A stretch of DNA of 64,000 nucleotides from Weeksellaceae bacterium TAE3-ERU29 (GTDB taxonomy: Bacteria; Bacteroidota; Bacteroidia; Flavobacteriales; Weeksellaceae), in the NCBI GenBank assembly GCA_019218445.1, contig JAHUUM010000002.1, forward strand, positions 62,001 to 126,000. The letters run 5' to 3'. Within the stretch, counting starts at the first letter, position 1. Each line of letters begins with the position of its first letter. The position numbers and the translations under genes were made by a program. The notes under the pieces were generated by a model. The model saw only the letters and a list, made by a program, of their open reading frames with translations, did no database searches and had not been told where the DNA came from. Positions 34,616 to 43,298 of the stretch are shown here, piece after piece.

Positions 34616-35290
34616 ATGATCACGAAAAATCGTTTATTATCAGTTTCTGTTTTATTATTATTAATCTTACAAACTTCCTGTTCTCATAAGATTACAAAAT
34701 TATTTAATCAAAAAGACTTAGACGGTTGGTATGCCTATCGCTCAGATTCTGTAAAGTATGATAATGGCTTAGATTTATTCAAAGTAGAAGACGGAGTGAT
34801 TAAACTTTACGGAGAAAAGTCGGGATATTTAATGAGTAAAGAATCATTCAAGAATTTTAAACTAACTGTAGAGTTTAAATGGAATGAAGACCCAAGTTTA
34901 CCAAGAAGAATTGACGAAAAAAATAGTGGGGTAATGTATTTAGTGCCGGAAGATGCACCGGATATGTTTTGGCCAAAAGGAATTCAATTCCAAGTAAAAG
35001 AAGGCTCTACCGGAGATTTCATTTTATTACAGGATGTAACTTTAAATATAAACGGAAAACGTACAACCGCAGGAAAAAGCGTTGTAATGCAGCGTATTGC
35101 AACTGCTGAAAAACCGGCAGGAGAGTGGAATACACTTGTAATTACTGTAAATAATGGTGTTATAAAACAAGAATTAAACGGTGTTTTGGTAAACGAAGCA
35201 AAAGACCCGTCAGTTAAAGAGGGAAGAATTTTACTTCAGTATGAAGGTTATCCAATCGACTTTAGAAAAGTGGAAGTTGAGAAACTGTAA
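34616..35290 (+). CDS. DUF1080 (3-keto-disaccharide hydrolase-like) lipoprotein
   Basis: A 224-residue lipoprotein. A signal peptide ends LQTSCSH, then a DUF1080 beta-sandwich begins (LFNQKDLDGWYAYR) and continues (FKVEDGVIKLYGEKSGYLMS, FKLTVEFKWNED, GVMYLVPEDAPDMFWPKG). The family includes glycoside hydrolases acting on keto-sugars and concanavalin-like binding proteins. Anchored at the envelope, it may act on host or dietary glycans. The next gene starts 9 bases after its stop, likely the same operon. Confidence 0.85.
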   Translation: MITKNRLLSVSVLLLLILQTSCSHKITKLFNQKDLDGWYAYRSDSVKYDNGLDLFKVEDGVIKLYGEKSGYLMSKESFKNFKLTVEFKWNEDPSLPRRIDEKNSGVMYLVPEDAPDMFWPKGIQFQVKEGSTGDFILLQDVTLNINGKRTTAGKSVVMQRIATAEKPAGEWNTLVITVNNGVIKQELNGVLVNEAKDPSVKEGRILLQYEGYPIDFRKVEVEKL

Positions 35291-35299
35291 AAATTAAAC

Positions 35300-36256
35300 A
35301 TGAGAAAAAATATAGTTTTACTTTTTTTATTTTTTAGTCATATAATTTTTGCTCAGGAAGTTATAAGTTTAAAAGATAAATATTTATTGAATTTAATAGA
35401 TGTATTAAAATGTAAGACAGATATTCTGAAAATGGAAGAATATGTGGATTATGATTTGTATTTGAGGACAATGAATATATTGAATACTGGGTCTAAGTCT
35501 ATTGATTTTGAACAGTTCAAAAAAGCTGAAGAAAAAAGGATTACATTATTAGAGAAAGGAAATTATATTTTAACAAATGATAATAATGAAAGAGAAAATT
35601 TTTATGTGGAAAAATTTCAGTTTGAAATAGGTACTAATCATAATTTTGTCGGGAAAGCTCTGGTTGAATGGACACAATATGGACGTAAAGTTACCTCTAT
35701 TATATATTTTAAGAATGGAAAAGTTTCTAAAATAGAACATAAATCTCCATATGAAAATTTTGCTGTATTTCAGATTCAGGATTCGGTATGTACTACGACA
35801 TTTTTTAAGAATAATATTCTTGAAGCAAAACAAATAAGTAAAATAGGGAAAGGAAAACTTGAAAGATTAGGCTTTTATGAAAATGGAAATGTGTATAAAA
35901 AACACGATTATATAAACCGTATCGAACAATTTTTTAGAGAAGATGGTATAATTGCAGAATCTATAAATGTAGATACAAAAGAAACAATTAATTATGATTC
36001 CGAAGGAAAGAAAACCTCTCATGTTTATTTTCAAGGAAGTCAGGAGGTTTCAGAGTATTTTGATGATAATGAAGAGATTGAAAGAAAGGTAATTGTAGAT
36101 TCTGATAAAAATATACGAACTCATTATTATTATAAAAAGGGGGAAATAGATACCTATGAAATAGAAGATAAATGGGGTAATATAAAAGTATATGACAGAA
36201 ATAATAAATTTATAGAAGATAAACAAATTCCTCGTGTATATGCACCCGGACCATAA
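35300..36256 (+). CDS. Secreted hypothetical protein with MORN-like/YwqK-type repeats
   Basis: A 318-residue protein with a signal peptide (MRKNIVLLFLFFSHIIFAQ). The C-terminal half has repeats with aromatic/Gly/Asn rhythm (LGFYENGNVYKKHDY, YDSEGKKTSHVYF, HYYYKKGEIDTYE, WGNIKVYDRNNKFIED) like the MORN-related YwqK repeats of Bacteroidota. These proteins are usually periplasmic or surface, and no function is known. It is probably co-transcribed with the DUF1080 gene. Confidence 0.7.
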   Translation: MRKNIVLLFLFFSHIIFAQEVISLKDKYLLNLIDVLKCKTDILKMEEYVDYDLYLRTMNILNTGSKSIDFEQFKKAEEKRITLLEKGNYILTNDNNERENFYVEKFQFEIGTNHNFVGKALVEWTQYGRKVTSIIYFKNGKVSKIEHKSPYENFAVFQIQDSVCTTTFFKNNILEAKQISKIGKGKLERLGFYENGNVYKKHDYINRIEQFFREDGIIAESINVDTKETINYDSEGKKTSHVYFQGSQEVSEYFDDNEEIERKVIVDSDKNIRTHYYYKKGEIDTYEIEDKWGNIKVYDRNNKFIEDKQIPRVYAPGP

Positions 36257-36304
36257 TTTTTTATTTAGGTAATGAGAAAATTAATACTTCAAAATTTCTG
36301 AATA

Positions 36305-36454
36305 ATGAAAAATGTTTTACTATTACTTAGCTTTGTTGCCTCTAATTTATCTTACTCTCAAATAGTTATAAATAAATATAAAAAATTAGAATTAAATAAT
36401 TTCCAAATTGAACTCTCAATACTTCAAAAATATTTCTTTATGGGCGGATTCTAA
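36305..36454 (+). pseudogene. Short signal-peptide ORF, probably a truncated secreted-protein gene
   Basis: A 49-codon ORF that opens with a good signal peptide (MKNVLLLLSFVASNLSYSQ) followed by IVINKYKKLELNNFQ, then ends. Its last 39 bases overlap the 3' end of convergent birA. The signal-peptide context after the 35300 gene suggests the beginning of a second secreted protein whose body is lost. A real short peptide or chance are alternatives. Confidence 0.35.
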
Positions 36455-37150
36455 TTCGCCCATATTTTCTATCTCTATAATAGCATTTCCTTTTTCGTTT
36501 ACACCTTTTAAAATTCCGTTGTGGATTTTACCATTCCATTCGTAAGACGCAACTTTATTTTTCATGAATAAAACCTCATTGTAAAGTTTTTGTATTTCAG
36601 AGTACCTCTCCTCCTCTATTAAATAAAATCTTTCCTGAAACTTATTTATTATTTTCTCTAATAAATCAAATAAAGAAATATTAAAATCAGGATTATTTAA
36701 AATTAAAGAAGTTGCTTTTAAATTCCCAAAATCAGTTTGTAAGACATTTAACCCAATACCTATTACAGAAAAGTCTACTTTATTATTTTTTATTCTGTTT
36801 TCGATTAAAATTCCGCCTACTTTTTTATGGTTTAAGATTAAATCATTCGGCCATTTTAATTGCACGGAAAACTGCCAATCTGTCAAACACTCATACATCA
36901 CTCTCGCTACCCACATACTTAGAGAAGATAAACATTCCAAAGGTAACTCCCTCAATAAAAAACTAAATGTTAAATTCTGATTATCATTAGATTGCCAAGT
37001 GCTCCCATTATATCCTTTCCCTGCCGTTTGGTTACCGCAATAAACAACAGTCCATGCCTGTTCTATACTTTCTGCCAATTGGTACAACTTTTGATTTGTA
37101 GAGGGCAACGTAGAAAAGTAAATATATTTTACAAAATGTAATTTATTCAT
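36416..37150 (-). CDS. birA: Biotin-[acetyl-CoA-carboxylase] ligase
   Basis: About 244 residues from the ATG at 37150; in-frame starts further upstream would overlap rsfS. It attaches biotin to the carboxyl carrier protein of acetyl-CoA carboxylase, through biotinoyl-AMP. Motifs are TLPSTNQ, NQTAGKGYNGSTWQS (the RGR-loop position reads GKGYNG), LKWPNDLILNHKKVGGILIE with the KWPND and VGGIL elements, and GIGLNV. There is no N-terminal HTH, so it is a ligase only and not a repressor. It is divergent from rsfS with 64 bases between. Confidence 0.9.
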   Translation of the reverse strand: MNKLHFVKYIYFSTLPSTNQKLYQLAESIEQAWTVVYCGNQTAGKGYNGSTWQSNDNQNLTFSFLLRELPLECLSSLSMWVARVMYECLTDWQFSVQLKWPNDLILNHKKVGGILIENRIKNNKVDFSVIGIGLNVLQTDFGNLKATSLILNNPDFNISLFDLLEKIINKFQERFYLIEEERYSEIQKLYNEVLFMKNKVASYEWNGKIHNGILKGVNEKGNAIIEIENMGELESAHKEIFLKY

Positions 37151-37214
37151 GGCTTGAATGATTGTGTTTTGTACTAATTGTTTTATTTTTGCAATTCTAA
37201 ATAAAAATATTTGA

Positions 37215-37568
37215 ATGACAGATAATTCATCAGAAAAAATTTTAAATTCCATAAAAAATGGAATCGAAGATGTAAAGGGAGAGGACATAGTAATTTTAGA
37301 CCTAAAAGAGATTGATAATTCCGTATGCGATTATTTTGTAGTATGCAGTGGAAACTCAAATACGCAAGTCGCAGCTATAGCAAATTCCGTAGAAAGAACC
37401 GTAAGAAAAGAAATCAGCGAAAGACCTATTAATACAGAAGGGAAAGACAATGCCAAGTGGGTATTGATAGATTATGCTTCTGTAGTGGTTCACGTGTTTC
37501 AGAAACCGGTTAGAGAGTATTATAACATAGAGGGTATGTGGGGAGACGCTAAGGAAATAAATGTTTAA
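37215..37568 (+). CDS. rsfS: Ribosomal silencing factor RsfS
   Basis: A 117-residue RsfS/Iojap protein that binds L14 (uL14) of the large subunit and blocks 70S assembly in slow growth. The family signature is clear: VILDLKEIDNSVCDYFVVCS, NTQVAAIANSVERTVRKE and WVLIDYASVVVHVFQKPVRE, ending EGMWGDAKEI. ftsH starts 16 bases after its stop, an arrangement common in Bacteroidota, so one operon is likely. Confidence 0.93.
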   Translation: MTDNSSEKILNSIKNGIEDVKGEDIVILDLKEIDNSVCDYFVVCSGNSNTQVAAIANSVERTVRKEISERPINTEGKDNAKWVLIDYASVVVHVFQKPVREYYNIEGMWGDAKEINV

Positions 37569-37584
37569 CTTAAATAATTAAAGT

Positions 37585-39597
37585 TTGAAACCGGAAAATA
37601 ATAATAACAAAAATAATAATAAACCTTCATTTAATTTAAATTGGGTTTATACTGCCATAGCTATATTTTTGGCAGGTTGGTTTTTCTTCATGAGCGATAG
37701 TATTAATAGTAATAGAAAGAAAATTCAATCTAACCAATTTTTTGAATATGTGGAGAAAGGCTATGTAAAAAAGTATATTTATAATAAAGACTCAGATATA
37801 GTAGATGTCTACTTAACTGATGCAGCTTTAAATACTCCAGAATTTAAGGGATTAAAGCAAACCTCAGGATTTTTTGGAGAATCCCCTAATATGACTTTCA
37901 AAGTTCTATCTAAGGAAAACTTTCAGAGAAAAATAGATGAACTTCCTAAAGAATATACCGAGAACCTAAAAAGCGAAATAGACGAAGAAAGCCCTATTAT
38001 GAGTTTTATAATCCAAATAGGGATTTGGATATTATTAATAGGTCTTTTATGGACATTCTTATTTAGAAGAATGGGTGCCGGAGGCGGTGGCCCCGGAGGA
38101 CAAATCTTCAATATCGGGAAATCTAAAGCAAAATTATACGACCAAAACGAAAAGGTAAAAATATCTTTTAAAGATGTTGCGGGATTAGAAGGTGCAAAAG
38201 AAGAAGTTGAAGAAATTGTAGAATTCCTTAAAACGCCGGAAAAATACACTAATTTAGGAGGTAAAATTCCTAAAGGAGCATTATTAATAGGACCTCCGGG
38301 TACAGGAAAAACCTTATTGGCTAAAGCTGTTGCCGGAGAAGCACAAGTTCCGTTTTTCTCTTTATCAGGTTCTGATTTCGTTGAAATGTTTGTAGGTGTA
38401 GGGGCTTCTCGTGTAAGAGATTTATTCAAAAAAGCGAAAGAAAAATCACCTTCAATAATATTTATAGATGAGATTGATGCCATAGGTAGAGCTCGTGGTA
38501 AAAACGCAATGACAGGTGGAAACGATGAGAGAGAGAATACTCTAAATCAACTTTTGACAGAAATGGACGGATTTAGTACAGATACAAATGTAATTGTATT
38601 GGCGGCGACTAACCGTGCAGATATTTTAGATAAAGCCTTAATGCGTGCCGGTCGTTTTGATAGACGAATTTATGTTGATTTACCTGAAGTTCACGAACGT
38701 CAAGAAATATTTAAAGTTCATACAAGAAATTTAAAAATCAAAGATACATTAGATTTAGAATTTTTAGCAAAACAAACTCCGGGATTCAGTGGTGCAGATA
38801 TTGCTAACCTTTGTAATGAGGCTGCTTTAATTGCTGCCAGAAAAGGAAAAGCTGCCATTGAACGACAAGATTTCTTAGACGCAGTAGATAGAATTATTGG
38901 CGGTTTAGAGAAGAAAGGAAAAATCATAAAACCAAAAGAAAAAAGACGTATTGCTTTTCACGAAGCAGGACACGCAACTGTAAGTTGGTTATTAGAGCAC
39001 GCTTCACCTTTAGTTAAAGTTACGATTGTACCACGAGGGCGTTCCTTGGGTGCAGCTTGGTATTTACCTGAAGAAAGACAAATTACAACACCAGATCAAT
39101 TAAAAGATGAAATGTGTGCTTTATTAGGTGGGCGTGCAGCAGAAGAAGTAACTTTTGGTGATTACTCAACAGGAGCTCAAAACGATTTAGAACGTGCCTT
39201 TAAACAAGCAAATGCAATGGTTTCTATTTATGGTTTAAGCGAGAAAGTGGGACATATTTCTTACTACGACAGTACAGGACAGTCTGATTATTCTTTCAGT
39301 AAACCTTATTCTGAAAAAACTGCAGAGTTGATTGACTCTGAAATTAAAGCATTAATAGATGAACAATATAAACGTTGTATAGATTTATTAAGCCATAATA
39401 AAGACAAACTTGGTCAATTAGCCAGTATTTTATTAGAAAAAGAAGTTATCTTTAGAGACGATTTAGAGAGAATCTTCGGGAAAAGAGTTTTTGAAGAAGA
39501 GGATGAAAGCATTAGAAAGATTAGTGAAGCTCAAAAAAGAGAACTTCCTAAAGATAATGAAGATTTAAATAATCCTAACCCTAATTTAGAAAGTTAG
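37585..39597 (+). CDS. ftsH: ATP-dependent zinc metalloprotease FtsH
   Basis: A 670-residue inner-membrane AAA+ protease, hexameric, degrading misfolded and regulatory membrane proteins. The start is TTG at 37585: a TAA lies three bases before it, no ATG precedes the first membrane helix (about 20-36), and later ATGs would remove it. Helix 2 is about 138-158. Then come Walker A GPPGTGKT (about 236-243), Walker B IIFIDEIDA, the second region of homology TNRADILDKALMRAGRFDRR, and zinc motif HEAGH at 459-463. A charged Asn-rich tail ends it. It is followed by a terminator at 39622-39656. Confidence 0.96.
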   Translation: MKPENNNNKNNNKPSFNLNWVYTAIAIFLAGWFFFMSDSINSNRKKIQSNQFFEYVEKGYVKKYIYNKDSDIVDVYLTDAALNTPEFKGLKQTSGFFGESPNMTFKVLSKENFQRKIDELPKEYTENLKSEIDEESPIMSFIIQIGIWILLIGLLWTFLFRRMGAGGGGPGGQIFNIGKSKAKLYDQNEKVKISFKDVAGLEGAKEEVEEIVEFLKTPEKYTNLGGKIPKGALLIGPPGTGKTLLAKAVAGEAQVPFFSLSGSDFVEMFVGVGASRVRDLFKKAKEKSPSIIFIDEIDAIGRARGKNAMTGGNDERENTLNQLLTEMDGFSTDTNVIVLAATNRADILDKALMRAGRFDRRIYVDLPEVHERQEIFKVHTRNLKIKDTLDLEFLAKQTPGFSGADIANLCNEAALIAARKGKAAIERQDFLDAVDRIIGGLEKKGKIIKPKEKRRIAFHEAGHATVSWLLEHASPLVKVTIVPRGRSLGAAWYLPEERQITTPDQLKDEMCALLGGRAAEEVTFGDYSTGAQNDLERAFKQANAMVSIYGLSEKVGHISYYDSTGQSDYSFSKPYSEKTAELIDSEIKALIDEQYKRCIDLLSHNKDKLGQLASILLEKEVIFRDDLERIFGKRVFEEEDESIRKISEAQKRELPKDNEDLNNPNPNLES

Positions 39598-39621
39598 AAT
39601 TAATATTAAATAAAGAATATG

Positions 39622-39656
39622 AAAGCCGTTTTTTAATAAAATGGCTTTTATTTTTC
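39622..39656 (+). terminator. Terminator after ftsH
   Basis: AAAGCCGTTTT and AAAATGGCTTT form an 11-bp stem (one G-T pair) with a T-rich tail. Confidence 0.7.
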
Positions 39657-39691
39657 AATAAAATCATTACTTTCATTAAAAATAAATAAGT

Positions 39692-40549
39692 ATGAAACTT
39701 TTTAGTTATTTATCAGAGCAATTATCTTTTGAATTAAAATCATCAAGCTCTTTATCCGGAGGCGATATTTCCGATACACACAAATTACAAACTTCTTTAG
39801 GTGATTTAGTTGTAAAACGAAATAATGCCGATTTAAATCTTATGCTAAAAAGAGAAGCAGAAGGATTACAGTTGCTACGGGAAAACAGCGACTTTATTCG
39901 TATTCCCAATGTTCTTTTACAAGGAGTTTTTGAGAAAGATAGTTTTTTAGTAATAGAATATATTCAACCCGGAAATCCAAAGCAGAATAGCCATATCAAT
40001 TTTGGAAAAGCCTTAGCACAGCTTCATTCTAATACACAAGAAAAATGGGGTATGGAAGGAACAAACTACATAGGTTCTTTGCCACAAGAAAACCAATTGC
40101 ATAACACATGGGAAGAATTGTATTGGCAAGAACGGATATTTCCTCAATTAAAGAGAGCCTTAGGTAACGGATATTTAAAACAAGAAGATATTCCCAAAGA
40201 AACTAATGCCCTATCATTATTTAAAGAAGTCTTTTCCCCTCATGCTCCTGCCCTATTGCACGGTGATTTATGGAATGGAAACTACTTTTTTGATACAGAA
40301 GGAAAACCGGTCTTAATCGATCCATCGGTGTATTACGGACACCCAATGATGGATATTGGTATGGCTCATTTATTTGGTGGCTTTAGCACAGAGTTTTTTG
40401 AGGCTTATTATTCTGAAAATCCAATCACTGGAAATAAAACCGAACAAATAGAATTAGCACAATTATACTATTTATTAGTACATTTGAATTTATTTGGAAC
40501 GAGTTATTTAGGCTCGGTAAAAAATATATTAGAAAAGTATTTTTATTAA
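39692..40549 (+). CDS. Fructosamine kinase family protein
   Basis: A 285-residue protein of the fructosamine-3-kinase/APH-like fold. It phosphorylates sugar-amine adducts on proteins, starting repair of glycation. The kinase core is visible in LLHGDLWNGNYFFDTEGKPV (catalytic Asp in HGDLWNGN) and LIDPSVYYGHPMMDIGM (metal-binding Asp in IDPS). An N-terminal ATP-loop SSLSGGDISDTHKLQT is present. The DUF262 gene starts 14 bases after its stop, but the pairing has no obvious functional link. Confidence 0.9.
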   Translation: MKLFSYLSEQLSFELKSSSSLSGGDISDTHKLQTSLGDLVVKRNNADLNLMLKREAEGLQLLRENSDFIRIPNVLLQGVFEKDSFLVIEYIQPGNPKQNSHINFGKALAQLHSNTQEKWGMEGTNYIGSLPQENQLHNTWEELYWQERIFPQLKRALGNGYLKQEDIPKETNALSLFKEVFSPHAPALLHGDLWNGNYFFDTEGKPVLIDPSVYYGHPMMDIGMAHLFGGFSTEFFEAYYSENPITGNKTEQIELAQLYYLLVHLNLFGTSYLGSVKNILEKYFY

Positions 40550-40563
40550 TAAATTAATGAAAA

Positions 40564-42789
40564 ATGAAAAATGTAGAAAAAGCAGATAGAATCCATTTAG
40601 GAAGTCTTATAGATAGTTTAGAAAAAGGACAATATGTAATTCCTGATTTTCAACGTGATTTTGAATGGGAACCTTGGGATGTATTAGAACTGATACGTTC
40701 TATTTTTATGGATTATTATATAGGTACACTTTTATTATGGAAAGGGAATAAAGAAAATTTTGACGTATTAAGTTGTGAAGCAATTTATGGATTCAACAGT
40801 AATTTAGACCCACAACATATTGTTTTAGACGGTCAACAAAGATTAACAGCTATTCATTATGCTTTTTTCGCACCTAATGAACCCTTTCCTAAACGCTCTA
40901 AACCTGTTATTTATTTAATTAACATTCGAGATTTATTAGAAGAAGATTATGAGAACTTTATTTACTATGATTACTTAACCAATAAAAATAAAGTTTTTTT
41001 AGAAAATAAAAATTTACAATTTGAGAACCATATTTTTCCATTAGGAGAAATGAAAGGTGGTACTTGGGGTACCAGCGATTGGATTAAAGAATATAGAGAT
41101 TATTGGCAAGATAAAGCTGATGAAGCTGAGTCAGAAAAAGAAAAAAAAGAGTTTTTAAAATATGTCGAAGGTGCTCGTGTATTCCGAGACATCATAAAAG
41201 AGCTATTAAATGATTTTTACATTAGTTATATAGAATTAGACCATCAGATTGAAGTAGCTAAAGTTTGTGATATTTTCACTAAGATAAATTCAAAAGGAGT
41301 AAGGTTAGATATATTTGATTTACTCAATGCTATATTAAGACCTAAAGAGATTTTTTTAAAACAAATGTGGCGAGATGCCGAAGAATTATTATCTTTCACA
41401 GACACTAAAAAAATGAAGATATATGTTCTTCAAGTTATGTCTGTATTGGAACAATCATACTGCTCCTCTAAATATCTTTATTATCTCGTTCCTAATTCTC
41501 AAAAAACAATTCGTAAAGCTGATGGTAGTAAAGAACAGATTACCTTAATTGAAAATACAGAAAAATTTAATGAACGTTGGTATCAATCTGTAAAAGCATT
41601 AAAAAATGCTATAGAAAGTCTTAAAAATCCAAGAGATTTTGGTGCTGTAAAAGCAACTTTTGTTCCTTATCCATCTATTATACCTGCATTTGCAGCAATA
41701 AAAGAATATGTAAATGAAACAAAACCAAATAATATTTTAGATATAAACAAAAAAATAAGAAAATGGTATTGGGCATCTATCTTTACAAATCGTTATAGCA
41801 GTTCAGTAGAATCAACTACAGCAAAAGACTTTATGAGTTTAAAAAAGTGGTTCAAAGATGAAAATGAAACGCCGGAAGTAATAGAAGAGTTCATTAATAA
41901 CTTTAAACATTTAGATTTAAAAAATGATAATCCTAAAGGATCTGCTATTTATAATGCAATATTCAATCTCTTAGTAATAAATGAGGCAAGAGACTGGAAT
42001 AATTTTGAACTTCCTGAATATAACGAATTAGATGATCACCATATTGTTCCTTATTCTATATTTAAAGACGAAGGAGGTAAAGCAATTAATAGTATTCTTA
42101 ATAGAACTCCCATTTCTGATGTAACAAACAGACATATTATTAATAATAGAATGCCGAGCGATTACATTCAAGAAATGTTTAATAATAATGACAAAAATGA
42201 AGTTTATAAAGTTTTTGAATCACATTTAATTAGTCGTCATGCAATAGATATTCTTTTGAGAAAACCCTTCACAAAAACTGATTTTGATGAGTTTTTAGAA
42301 GAGAGAAAAAGAACCATTTTAGAAGCAATACAAACACAATTAATCAATGATAAAATCAGCATACCCATACATTTAAAACATCTAAATGAAGAAATAGAAG
42401 AAATAGAACTGGCTATAAGAGAAAAAATAGTTTCTATCATAGGAAAAGATATGGAAAATTATAAATTATATATTCCTCAACATATCCAAGATAAAGTAAA
42501 TAGAAGAATAGAATCTGATATTAAGAAAAAAGCTACCGCTAAAATTGAAGATTACAATAACTTTAATAAACGTATTGAATTCTTTGACCTGACTGAATAC
42601 TTAGATGTTATTACTTCTAAAAATAACTGGGATAAATTCTCTAACCTTTTTAAAGATAAAAATAATTTAAACCATCGATTCGATCAACTACGAACTTTAC
42701 GAAATGGGATAAGACACTCCAGAAGTATATCTGAGATTGAACAAATGGATGGAGAAGTTGCTATAAAATGGTTTAAATCTATTTTATAA
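40564..42789 (+). CDS. DUF262-HNH-HEPN fusion, probable anti-phage nuclease
   Basis: 741 residues with three parts. N-terminal DUF262: IPDFQRDFEW (26-35) and VLDGQQRLTAI (87-97), the NTPase/ParB-like motifs of GmrS-type restriction proteins. Middle DUF1524-like HNH: ELDDHHIVPYSIF with DHH around 491-493 and NRTPISDVTNRHI further on. The C-terminal domain ends LRTLRNGIRHSRSISE, which carries the RxxxxH motif of HEPN RNases at 713-718, as in Swt1-like HEPN ends. DUF262-HNH proteins restrict modified phage DNA; the HEPN end is an added nuclease or toxin. It stands alone between housekeeping genes. Confidence 0.85.
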   Translation: MKNVEKADRIHLGSLIDSLEKGQYVIPDFQRDFEWEPWDVLELIRSIFMDYYIGTLLLWKGNKENFDVLSCEAIYGFNSNLDPQHIVLDGQQRLTAIHYAFFAPNEPFPKRSKPVIYLINIRDLLEEDYENFIYYDYLTNKNKVFLENKNLQFENHIFPLGEMKGGTWGTSDWIKEYRDYWQDKADEAESEKEKKEFLKYVEGARVFRDIIKELLNDFYISYIELDHQIEVAKVCDIFTKINSKGVRLDIFDLLNAILRPKEIFLKQMWRDAEELLSFTDTKKMKIYVLQVMSVLEQSYCSSKYLYYLVPNSQKTIRKADGSKEQITLIENTEKFNERWYQSVKALKNAIESLKNPRDFGAVKATFVPYPSIIPAFAAIKEYVNETKPNNILDINKKIRKWYWASIFTNRYSSSVESTTAKDFMSLKKWFKDENETPEVIEEFINNFKHLDLKNDNPKGSAIYNAIFNLLVINEARDWNNFELPEYNELDDHHIVPYSIFKDEGGKAINSILNRTPISDVTNRHIINNRMPSDYIQEMFNNNDKNEVYKVFESHLISRHAIDILLRKPFTKTDFDEFLEERKRTILEAIQTQLINDKISIPIHLKHLNEEIEEIELAIREKIVSIIGKDMENYKLYIPQHIQDKVNRRIESDIKKKATAKIEDYNNFNKRIEFFDLTEYLDVITSKNNWDKFSNLFKDKNNLNHRFDQLRTLRNGIRHSRSISEIEQMDGEVAIKWFKSIL

Positions 42790-42901
42790 TTACTCCACTG
42801 TGTATTTTAAATTATATTGACTTTTACATAATTTCTATTTTAAGTCCAAAAACCATTTTGATTTAGAATAAAACATACATATATTTATTCTGCAACACCC
42901 C

Positions 42902-43011
42902 TTTCCACATACTCCTTTTCTAATTATTCAAAGGACTTTCCCCTATAAGGGAATATTTAGTAATATAAAATCCTCTCTTAAGAAAGCCTGTGAGAGCAGA
43001 GTATGTGGAAA
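42902..43011. repeat. 13-bp inverted repeat enclosing nested hairpins
   Basis: TTTCCACATACTC (42902-42914) and its exact reverse complement (42999-43011) bracket 84 bases that contain a TTCCC/GGGAA hairpin. There is no gene or transposase inside. It could be a large structured RNA, a MITE-like remnant or a strong terminator for the DUF262 gene. Confidence 0.5.
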
Positions 43012-43060
43012 AGAGGAGATTTTACTTTTCGGTTGTGTGTTGAAGGACTTAGTTTGAGGT

Positions 43061-43155
43061 TAGATGAATTGCGTTAGGGATTGTAGTGAAAATCCTTTTT
43101 GAGAGGTACGAGCAAAAAGATTGTAACGGAAAGCCCGACCCGATAGGGGACGCCC
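43061..43155. other. GC-richer conserved-looking intergenic element
   Basis: Higher GC than its surroundings, with stems GGATT/AATCC and CCC-GATA-GGG. The string GAGCAAAAAGATTGTAACGG followed by AAAGCCCGACC is one I remember between genes of many Flavobacteriia, so it is probably a dispersed repeat or RNA element; no search was run. Remaining bases 43156-43298 show nothing. Confidence 0.4.
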
Positions 43156-43298
43156 TAAATAATTTCTATCTAAAAAGTGTAAATGTTTTTCCTAAAAGTA
43201 TATATTTAGACGTATAGCTTGTTAAAAAACAGCATAATGAACAACGAGTAATAGCTACAATTCTTTATCCTGTTAAACAAACTTTTGAGTAGTTTAAA

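Noticed and set aside
37151-37288. Longer birA start overlapping rsfS
   Set aside because: The extra residues are antisense to rsfS and its leader and match no BirA; the ATG at 37150 gives the expected start of the ligase.
42902-43011. Inverted repeats of an insertion sequence
   Set aside because: Only 84 bases lie between, no transposase reading frame is present and no target duplication is visible.
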